Shown piece by piece: positions 29,166 through 36,989 of a DNA stretch of 64,000 nt (positions are counted from its first letter, which is position 1; each line of letters opens with the position of its first letter). The stretch lies in NCBI GenBank assembly GCA_025463125.1, contig JAOAPX010000090.1, positions 1-64,000 of the forward strand, written 5' to 3'. Below the pieces are notes generated by a model, which saw nothing but the letters and a program-made list of their open reading frames with translations, was not told the DNA's origin and did no database searches. Both the position numbers and the translations under genes were made by a program. Origin of the DNA: Acidobacteriota bacterium. Its GTDB lineage: Bacteria; Acidobacteriota; Blastocatellia; Pyrinomonadales; Pyrinomonadaceae.

Positions 29166-30491
29166 ATGATTGAAATAAATGAAACGCACGATCAAAATTT
29201 AAAAAGCTGGATTGAATCGGCAAACGCGCCCGGTACGGATTTTCCGATTCAGAATTTGCCGTTTTGCGTTTTTACGCGAGCCTGCACGTATGAAAACGTT
29301 CGGATCGGCGTCGCCGTCGGCAATTTCGTACTCGACGTTTACGCCTGTTACGAATCGTGTCTGTTTGACGACGAATCTTTCGCCATTGCCGTTACCGCCG
29401 ACAATTATTGCCTGGATCATTCGGTGATGCGTAAAAACACGAGCGTGCAAAGCGCTTTTCGTCGCCGTTTAAGCGAAATACTGTCGGAAAAAGCCGACGA
29501 AAACACGAGAAAAAGCGTGCAGCGAAATTTGATCCCGATCGAGGAAGCGCAGTTTTATCTGCCGGCGCACATCGGCGATTACACGGATTTTTACAGCTCG
29601 ATTTTCCACGCGACAAACGTCGGCTCGATGTTTCGCCCGGACGCTCCGCTGCTTCCAAATTATAAATACGTTCCGATCGGTTATCACGGGCGAGCGTCTT
29701 CGATCGTCGTTTCCGGAACGGAAATCACGCGCCCGAAAGGACAAAACCGAACGAATCCGGACGCCGCGCCCGAATTCGTTCCGTGCAGAAATCTCGACTA
29801 CGAAATGGAAGTCGGTTTTTTCGTCGGCAAAGGCAATGAATTAGGCGAAACGATTTCGATCGAAGAAGCGGAAGATCATATTTTCGGTTTGTGTCTCGTC
29901 AACGATTGGTCCGCGCGCGACATACAAGCCTGGGAATACCAGCCGCTCGGACCGTTTCTCGCCAAAAATTTCGCCACATCCGTTTCGCCGTTTGTCGTGA
30001 CGATGGAAGCGCTCGCGCCGTTTCGCGCAAGCGCCTTTAAACGACCGGAAGGCGATCCGCAGCCGCTCGAATATCTCTACTCGGAGCAAAACGAAAAAGC
30101 GGGCGGTTTCGACATCAATCTCGAAGTTTATCTGCAAACGCAAAAGATGCGCGAAGAAAACGCCGAGCCGTTTCTGCTTTCGCGCTCGAATATGAAGGAT
30201 TTATACTGGACGATAGCGCAGATGCTGACGCACCACGCCTCGAACGGCTGCAACTTGCAAACCGGCGATTTGATAGCAACCGGCACGGTTTCCGGCGAGT
30301 CTAAAGAAGAAAGAGGTTGTTTGCTGGAATTAACCTGGCGCGGAAAAGAGCCGCTTCAATTGCCGAACGGCGAAACGCGCAGATTTTTAGAAGACGGCGA
30401 CGAAATTATCATGAAAGGCTTTTGCGAGCGCGAAGGCTTCCGGCGCATCGGTTTCGGCGAATGTCGCGGCGTAATTGCGGCAGCCGAATAG
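29166..30491 (+). CDS. fahA: Fumarylacetoacetase
   Basis: DYTDFYSSIFHATNVGSMFRP; YHGRASSIVVSGT; NDWSARDIQAWEYQPLGPFLAKNFATSVSP. Confidence 0.95.
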   Translation: MIEINETHDQNLKSWIESANAPGTDFPIQNLPFCVFTRACTYENVRIGVAVGNFVLDVYACYESCLFDDESFAIAVTADNYCLDHSVMRKNTSVQSAFRRRLSEILSEKADENTRKSVQRNLIPIEEAQFYLPAHIGDYTDFYSSIFHATNVGSMFRPDAPLLPNYKYVPIGYHGRASSIVVSGTEITRPKGQNRTNPDAAPEFVPCRNLDYEMEVGFFVGKGNELGETISIEEAEDHIFGLCLVNDWSARDIQAWEYQPLGPFLAKNFATSVSPFVVTMEALAPFRASAFKRPEGDPQPLEYLYSEQNEKAGGFDINLEVYLQTQKMREENAEPFLLSRSNMKDLYWTIAQMLTHHASNGCNLQTGDLIATGTVSGESKEERGCLLELTWRGKEPLQLPNGETRRFLEDGDEIIMKGFCEREGFRRIGFGECRGVIAAAE

Positions 30492-30525
30492 TTATAAATA
30501 TTTTCAAACAATTAGAAATAATTTC

Positions 30526-30594
30526 AAACAGGATAAATAGACAAAGAAGGATGGAAATTTGATTTCATCCTGCGCGGGCTGTCTGTCCTGTTTG
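30526..30594. repeat. Imperfect palindromic extragenic repeat
   Basis: CAAACAGGATAAATAGACA...GGATGGAAAT paired with ATTTCATCC...TGTCTGTCCTGTTTG. Confidence 0.7.
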
Positions 30595-30619
30595 ATTTTT
30601 ATATGGCAAAATAAGGGTA

Positions 30620-32017
30620 ATGGATTTTACTTTCGACAAATTTCATGAAGAATGCGGAATATTCGGCATTTTCGGACATTCCGAAGCTTCAACACTAACG
30701 CAGCTCGGACTTTTCGCTTTGCAGCATCGAGGGCAGGAAGCCTGCGGCATTGTTTCGAGCGACGGCACGGATCTGCACCAGTTTCGCTCGATGGGCTTGG
30801 TCGCGGATGTTTTGACCAAAGACGTTTTAAGAACGCTGAACGGCACGAGCGCCATCGGTCACACTAGATATGCGACCGCCGGGAAAAATACGATCAAAGA
30901 AGTTCAGCCTTTTTCCGTAACCTGCCAGCACGGTCAAATCGCCGTCTGCCATAACGGCAATCTGCCGTATGCCGCGCAAAAACGCGATGAGCTGGAAAGA
31001 AGCGGCGCGATTTTTTCTTCGACGTCGGATACGGAAACGCTTCTGCACGGCATCGCGCGCACCGAAGCCGGTAACGCCATCGAAGCGATTGCCGACGTTT
31101 TACAGGATACCGAAGGCGCTTTTTCGCTTTTGTTTTTAACGCCCGACACTTTGATCGCCGTGCGCGACCCGCGCGGTTTTCGACCGCTGAATTTAGGAAA
31201 ATTAAAAGACGCGTGGTGCGTCGCTTCGGAAACCTGCGCGTTCGATTTGATTGATGCCGAATACGTTCGCGAAGTCGAACCGGGCGAAATGCTTGTGATC
31301 GACAAAAACGGCGTGCAGTCGTCATTTCCGTTTAAGCAGAAACCGAAATCGGTGTGCGCTTTCGAACACGTTTATTTTTCGCGTCCGGATTCGATAATCT
31401 ACGGGCGTTCGGTCAATGAATCGAGACACCGGATGGGCAAGCGGCTCGCCGTCGAGCATCCGGTCGATGCCGACCTGATCGTTCCGGTTCCGGATTCGGG
31501 CGTAGCGGCGGCAATCGGATACGCGGCGCAGTCGGGCATTAATTTCCGGCAGGCGATTATTCGAAATCATTACGTCGGGCGCACTTTTATCGAACCGAGC
31601 CAATCGATTCGCTCGTTCGGCGTACGCTTGAAACTTAACCCGATACGTGATTTGATCAACGGCAGGCGCGTGGTCCTGGTTGACGATTCGCTTGTTCGCG
31701 GAACGACTTCGAAAAAAATAGTTCAGATGGTCCGCGAAGCCGGGGCAAAGGAAGTTCATATGAGAATTTCGTGTCCGCCGACGGTTTCGCCTTGTTATTA
31801 CGGTGTCGATACGCCGCGCAAAGCCGATCTGATAGCCGCGCAAATGTCGGTCGATGAAGTTTGCCGCCACATCGAAGCCGATTCACTCGGGTATCTGTCG
31901 CTTGAAGGGATGCTCGAAGCGGTTAATATTAGTGAAACTTCAGCCTGCGTCGCCTGCTGGAGCGGAAATTATCCTACGCCGGTTGCAGGCGGAGAGCCGA
32001 CTATTGATAATGGTTAA
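30620..32017 (+). CDS. purF: Amidophosphoribosyltransferase
   Basis: Class II GATase (ECGIFGIFGH) and PRPP site VVLVDDSLVRGTTSKKIV. Confidence 0.96.
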   Translation: MDFTFDKFHEECGIFGIFGHSEASTLTQLGLFALQHRGQEACGIVSSDGTDLHQFRSMGLVADVLTKDVLRTLNGTSAIGHTRYATAGKNTIKEVQPFSVTCQHGQIAVCHNGNLPYAAQKRDELERSGAIFSSTSDTETLLHGIARTEAGNAIEAIADVLQDTEGAFSLLFLTPDTLIAVRDPRGFRPLNLGKLKDAWCVASETCAFDLIDAEYVREVEPGEMLVIDKNGVQSSFPFKQKPKSVCAFEHVYFSRPDSIIYGRSVNESRHRMGKRLAVEHPVDADLIVPVPDSGVAAAIGYAAQSGINFRQAIIRNHYVGRTFIEPSQSIRSFGVRLKLNPIRDLINGRRVVLVDDSLVRGTTSKKIVQMVREAGAKEVHMRISCPPTVSPCYYGVDTPRKADLIAAQMSVDEVCRHIEADSLGYLSLEGMLEAVNISETSACVACWSGNYPTPVAGGEPTIDNG

Positions 32018-32086
32018 GAATTACAGCCGGCAGTCAGCAGGAAAGCTGCCCGCTTTCAAGTTACCAATAAATTCTGGAGGTTATAA

Positions 32087-32575
32087 ATGCGATATTTTTT
32101 ATCAACGATTGTCGCCCTGGCGTTCGGCTTGAGTTTTTTAACGTCATGTCAGAACGCGGCGGCACCTGTCAAAGTCGAACAGGCTAAGACAAACACAAAC
32201 AATTCGGCTACCGCTTCGAAAACCGATGAACACGGACACCCGGACGGAGCGCCGCGCATTACTTTGGCGGAAGCCAAAAAAGATTTTGATGCGGGCAACG
32301 CGGTCTTTATCGATACGCGCGCCGAAGCGGCTTTCAAACAAGAACGCATCAAAGGCGCGATAAACATTTCGATGGAATCTTTCGAAGCGAAATATAAGGA
32401 TATTCCCGCAGGCAAGAAAATAATTGCCTATTGCTCCTGACCGAACGAACATACAAGCGCCGGTCTGGTTGCTAAAATGAAAGAAAAAGGAATTACAAAC
32501 GCTTATGCTTTGGTCGGCGGAACGAATGCCTGGAAAACGGCTGGTTACCCGATGGACAAAGGCGAACAAAAATAA
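32087..32575 (+). CDS. Rhodanese-domain lipoprotein with predicted selenocysteine at codon 118 (TGA 32438-32440)
   Basis: Lipobox LTSC; rhodanese VFIDTRAEAAFKQERIKGAINI; in-frame readthrough YCS[U]PNEHTSAGLVAKMKEKGITNAYALVGGTNAWKTAGYPMDKGEQK* completes the domain. Confidence 0.82.
32456..32473 (+). promoter_or_regulatory. Putative bacterial SECIS hairpin
   Basis: AGCGCC-GGUCU-GGUUGCU: stem with one bulged U, GG at the start of the 5-nt loop, about 21 nt 3' of the UGA; resembles the E. coli fdhF SECIS (loop AGGUCU). Confidence 0.65.
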
Positions 32576-32577
32576 AG

Positions 32578-33678
32578 CTAATTAATTTCTAATAAAGAAT
32601 TACAAATGCGTTCCGCCGCTCTGCCGTCCCAGAGCGGCGGAATTTTTTTGTTTTCGGAAACAGTTTCACCGGATAAAATTCGAAACGCCGCATTTGTGAT
32701 TTTACCCGAATCAGTTCCGACTAAAACGTTAGTTCCCATTTCAATCGTGATCGGTCGCTCTGTGTTTTCGCGCAGCGTCAGGCAAGGAACGCCGAGCGCG
32801 GTCGTTTCTTCCTGTAGCCCGCCGGAATCGGTCAAAACAAGTCGCGCGCCGCTGTAAAGCCGCAGGAAATCAAGATAACCGAGCGGATCGATGAGTTTTA
32901 TACCGGAGTTTTCGACCTTTTCGGCAAAGCCGAATTTAGCGATGTTCGCCTTTGTCCGCGGGTGCGCCGGGAAAATGACCGGAAGATGCTCGCTTACCCG
33001 GGAGAGCGCGTCGAGCAGATTTTCAAAAACGCCCGCTTCATCGACGTTTGAAGGACGGTGAAGCGTGGTCACCGCGTACCGGTTTTCCTTCAAACCTAAA
33101 TTTTCACGAACCGCGGATTTTTTCGCGAGCTCAAGACTATAAAAAAGCGAATCGATCATCACGTTTCCGACGAAATTTATTTTTTCCGCCGGAACGCCTT
33201 CGCGCCGGAGGTTTTCGTCGGCGTCCTGCGAGGTCGTTAAAAGCAGATCGGAAATCGAATCGGTTAAAATACGGTTGATTTCCTCGGGCATCGAGCGGTC
33301 GCGCGAGCGAAGACCGGCTTCGACGTGAGCGATTTTAACGCCCAGTTTCGAGCAGACGAGCGCGCATGCAATCGTCGAATTAACATCGCCGACGACTAAA
33401 ACCCAATCGGGTTTTTCCCGCAAAACAACCGGCTCGAACGCCGTCATAATCCTCGCGGTTTGAACCGCGTGTGAAGCCGAACCGACTTCCAGATGATAAT
33501 CCGGCGCGGGAATTCCCAAATCGACAAAAAAAGAATCCGACATCGCCGCGTCGTAATGCTGCCCGGTGTGAACGATAAGCGGCGTGAAATCATTTTCGCG
33601 CCGCAGCATTTCGCGCTGAATCGGCGCAATTTTCATAAAATTCGGACGTGCGCCGACGACGTTCAGGATTTTGAGCAT
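32578..33678 (-). CDS. wecB: UDP-N-acetylglucosamine 2-epimerase (non-hydrolysing)
   Basis: VVGARPNFMKIAPI; VHTGQHYD; HVEAGLRS; LTDSGGLQEE. Confidence 0.93.
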   Translation of the reverse strand: MLKILNVVGARPNFMKIAPIQREMLRRENDFTPLIVHTGQHYDAAMSDSFFVDLGIPAPDYHLEVGSASHAVQTARIMTAFEPVVLREKPDWVLVVGDVNSTIACALVCSKLGVKIAHVEAGLRSRDRSMPEEINRILTDSISDLLLTTSQDADENLRREGVPAEKINFVGNVMIDSLFYSLELAKKSAVRENLGLKENRYAVTTLHRPSNVDEAGVFENLLDALSRVSEHLPVIFPAHPRTKANIAKFGFAEKVENSGIKLIDPLGYLDFLRLYSGARLVLTDSGGLQEETTALGVPCLTLRENTERPITIEMGTNVLVGTDSGKITNAAFRILSGETVSENKKIPPLWDGRAAERICNSLLEIN

Positions 33679-33733
33679 AAATTTTGTCTGTTGAAATTTA
33701 TTTTATTTATTGAGAATTTAGCGATAAAAAACA

Positions 33734-33836
33734 ATTTAACCACAGATTTTCACGGATGAACATAAATAAAAGCCGGATTATTTTTTATAAATCCCGATTT
33801 TTACCTGTGTCTGTCCGCGTGAATCTGCGGTTAAAT
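33734..33836. repeat. Palindromic extragenic repeat
   Basis: TTTAACCACAGATTTTCACGGAT ... GTCCGCGTGAATCTGCGGTTAAA near-perfect inverted arms. Confidence 0.75.
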
Positions 33837-33862
33837 TTACCTTTCGCTTTAAGCCGGTGTCA

Positions 33863-35218
33863 CTACAAACGCACTATTTTCGCTTTGCTTCCGTTTCTGG
33901 TTTCTTCTTTGAGAGCGTTGCGCGTGTCAACGATGACCGATGCGAGATTGCAGACGCGTTTGTAATCAACGTCCGAGTGTTCCGTGCAGATGACGACGCA
34001 ATCAGCAGAAGAAATCATCTCATCGGTCAATTCCTGATTGTAAAGCGGCTCGCCCGCGCCGATCGTGTAAGCGTGGTCGAACGTGACTTCAGGCACAAAG
34101 GCGTCGTGATAAACAATCTCCGCGCCGCGTGAACGAAGCAAATCTATTACCGAAAGGGCGGGAGATTCGCGCATATCGTCGATGTCTTTTTTGTATGCGA
34201 CGCCTAAGATTAAAATCTTCGAGCCTTTCACAGACTTTTCATTTTCGTTCAGCGCATCGCGAACCAGACCGGCAACATATTTCGGCATCGAAGAATTGAT
34301 TTCTTCCGCCAAAGTAATAAATCTCGAATCAAAACCGTGCTGGCGCGCTTTCCAGGAAAGATAATGCGGATCGAGCGGAATGCAGTGCCCGCCGATGCCC
34401 GGTCCCGGATAAAACGGCATAAAGCCGAACGGTTTCGTCGCCGCCGCGCGAACTACTTCCCACGTATCGATTCCGAGCGCGTTGCAGACTTTCGCCATTT
34501 CATTCGCCATTCCGATATTGATGGCGCGAAAAGTGTTTTCCCATAATTTGCAGGCTTCAGCGACGCGAGCCGATGAAACGGCGTGAACTTTTTCGACAAT
34601 TTCAGAATAAAGCTGGGCGGCGACTTCCGTCGAATCCGCGCCGACTCCGCCGACGACTTTCGTGATATTGTGCGTTTGAAACTGCGGATTGCCCGGATCG
34701 ACGCGCTCGGGCGAAAAAGCGAGCAGAAAATCTTCGTCGAGTTTTAACCCGGCTTCTTCGATCATCGGCTGCAGAACTTCGTCGGTCGTGCCCGGATAGG
34801 TGGTCGATTCGAGAATGACGAGCTGACCGCGGCGCGCGTGTTTTTTGATTTCTTCGCCCGCCGCCAAAATATACGACATATCCGGGTCTTTGGTTTTTCT
34901 CAAAGGCGTCGGAACGCAGATGATAATCACGTCGCATTTATTCAGCTGCGAAAAATCAATCGTCGCCGTAAATTTCCCAGCCTCCAGTGCTTTACCGACA
35001 TTTTCCGACGGAACGTCAACGATATGAGAGCTGCCCTGATTTAGCCCGTCAACCTTTTTCCGGTCAACTTCAAACCCTATTGTCGGAAAACTTTTTAAGG
35101 CAAACTCGATAATCAGCGGCAGCCCGACATAACCTAAACCGATAACGCCGATGGTTGCGGTTTTGTCCGCGATAAGATTCTTTAACTCGTCTTTGATCAT
35201 TAATTTGAAATATTGCAA
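33863..35218 (-). CDS. wecC: Nucleotide-sugar dehydrogenase (UDP-ManNAc/UDP-GlcNAc dehydrogenase type)
   Basis: IGVIGLGYVGLPL; GPGIGGHCIPLDPHYL; next to wecB-like gene; substrate assignment inferred. Confidence 0.8.
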   Translation of the reverse strand: MQYFKLMIKDELKNLIADKTATIGVIGLGYVGLPLIIEFALKSFPTIGFEVDRKKVDGLNQGSSHIVDVPSENVGKALEAGKFTATIDFSQLNKCDVIIICVPTPLRKTKDPDMSYILAAGEEIKKHARRGQLVILESTTYPGTTDEVLQPMIEEAGLKLDEDFLLAFSPERVDPGNPQFQTHNITKVVGGVGADSTEVAAQLYSEIVEKVHAVSSARVAEACKLWENTFRAINIGMANEMAKVCNALGIDTWEVVRAAATKPFGFMPFYPGPGIGGHCIPLDPHYLSWKARQHGFDSRFITLAEEINSSMPKYVAGLVRDALNENEKSVKGSKILILGVAYKKDIDDMRESPALSVIDLLRSRGAEIVYHDAFVPEVTFDHAYTIGAGEPLYNQELTDEMISSADCVVICTEHSDVDYKRVCNLASVIVDTRNALKEETRNGSKAKIVRL

Positions 35219-35428
35219 ATAAACATATTTTTGTGTTTATAAAGAAGGATTGTATTTTATTCGGCGTGTTTTCCGAAAGATTTAGACTAAGGTAACCAAC
35301 TTTGTTAGTCAAGAATATACTCGTATAAAAAACTGTTTATGGTAGAATGATTTGACGAAAATCGCCGGTTCATTCTATGATTTTCCGCCGCGCCTTAAAC
35401 TTCAACTTACAAAATAAAGCGACAATCT

Positions 35429-36625
35429 ATGAACTCTGAAATAAATTCCGCGAATCCCGCTGTCAAAGCCATCATTTCCGGAGCAGCGCCGCGTCCGGCT
35501 CAAGTTGCCGCCGCGCGCGGAATTCTGCCTCTGCCGATCGGCGATTTGCTTGAAGTTCTTGTAGCGCTTGCCAGAGCCGATGACGCAGAGCTTGCCGGAA
35601 ACGCCCGGGCGACTATTGCTTCGCAAGACGCCAGCCAGCTTCTGAATGTTCTGAAAACCGATACTATCGCTCCGCAGGTTTTAAGTTTTTTCGCCGCGCG
35701 CGAAAAGATGCCGAGAGAAATCCACGAAGCGATTTTAACCAATCCGAAAACACCGCCCGAAGCGATCGCGAGTTTTGCGAGCACGACCCAAAACGGCGAA
35801 TTGCTCGAATACATTTCGCTAAACCAGCAGCTTTTGATTCGCACCCCGGCGATTATCGAGGCGATCGTCAACAACCCGCATCGAACCGCCGAAGCCGAGC
35901 GCCGCGCATCGGAAGTAAAACGAGAATTTTTTGAAAAAGAACGAGGCGCACAGCAAATCGCCAATGAGCTGCGAGCGCGCGGACAGGAAGCAGCCGCCGA
36001 ATTTATGGAAAATTCGGAAAGCGAGCTAAGTCTTGAAGACGCGCTTTTTCTTGCCCGGCACATCGAAGTTCCCGACTCGGAAACCGATGATTCTTGGCTT
36101 TTGCTCGAACACATCGAGGAATTTTACGAGGAAACCGGCGAGCGGCGCGAAGCGGTTATCGGTAAAATTTTAGGCGATTTGCGAATAGAAGAAGACGGGG
36201 TTTCAAACGATCGGATTTCGATGATCAATCGCATTATGCGAATGAAAATGAAAGATCGAGTTTTGATGGCGATGAAAGGCGACCGCGAAGCGCGAAACGT
36301 TTTAATTCGCGATCCGAACCGCATCGTCGCGCAAGCCGTTGTCCAGAATCCGCGCATCACCGAACAGGAAATCGAAAAGATTGCCGCAATGCGAACCGCG
36401 CCCGAAGAAGTTTTGCGGCAAATCTGCGTTAACCGGAACTTTGCCCGCAATTACACGATTATCCATAACCTGGCGCGAAATCCGCGCACGCCGTTCGCCA
36501 ATGCGGTGAGCATTTTATCGCGTCTGCAAGTGTCTGATTTAACGGCTATTTCAAAAAACCGGAATGTTTCCGACGCCGTCAGAAGACAGGCTGGACGACT
36601 TGTCGCCGCCCGCACCGGAAGATAA
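35429..36625 (+). CDS. HEAT/LRV-like alpha-helical repeat protein, function unknown
   Basis: Repeated helical units (HEAILTNPKTPPEAIASFA, IVNNPHRTAEAE, VVQNPRITEQEIEKIA, NLARNPRTPFANAVSIL). Confidence 0.75.
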   Translation: MNSEINSANPAVKAIISGAAPRPAQVAAARGILPLPIGDLLEVLVALARADDAELAGNARATIASQDASQLLNVLKTDTIAPQVLSFFAAREKMPREIHEAILTNPKTPPEAIASFASTTQNGELLEYISLNQQLLIRTPAIIEAIVNNPHRTAEAERRASEVKREFFEKERGAQQIANELRARGQEAAAEFMENSESELSLEDALFLARHIEVPDSETDDSWLLLEHIEEFYEETGERREAVIGKILGDLRIEEDGVSNDRISMINRIMRMKMKDRVLMAMKGDREARNVLIRDPNRIVAQAVVQNPRITEQEIEKIAAMRTAPEEVLRQICVNRNFARNYTIIHNLARNPRTPFANAVSILSRLQVSDLTAISKNRNVSDAVRRQAGRLVAARTGR

Positions 36626-36672
36626 GACTAGAGACATAAAAGAAAAAAGAAAAAAGAAAAAAGAAATAAAGG

Positions 36673-36714
36673 CGAAAACGCGAAACTTGTTACAGCTTCG
36701 CGTTTTCGTTTTTT
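36673..36714 (+). terminator. Rho-independent terminator
   Basis: CGAAAACGCGAA-12 nt-TTCGCGTTTTCG then TTTTTT. Confidence 0.88.
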
Positions 36715-36989
36715 GAAATAACCTCCCGAAAAAAACTTATAAAAGCATTCCGCCTTTTTTAATATTTTTTTCATCCTTTTAATATTTTTTCCATCCAGGA
36801 TTTTTTGTTTCTCGACGTCGTTTAAATTGTCGTTCGGCGGCGAAAGACTTGTTAAAATCTCCTATTTTTCTGATTTATTTCCGATCGCGGCGGTTTTCGT
36901 TTCGATACGCGAATTGATTGACCGGAAATGGCTCCGGTGTCAAAATAAATTGCGGAAAATCGCGGAAAATCGCAAAAGATTAAGGAAGA

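Noticed and set aside
32438-32440. Rhodanese gene as a simple pseudogene with a nonsense mutation
   Set aside because: The downstream frame is fully intact and conserved-looking, the TGA falls at an expected Cys position, and a SECIS-like hairpin follows; a decayed gene would not be expected to show all three. It remains the main alternative.
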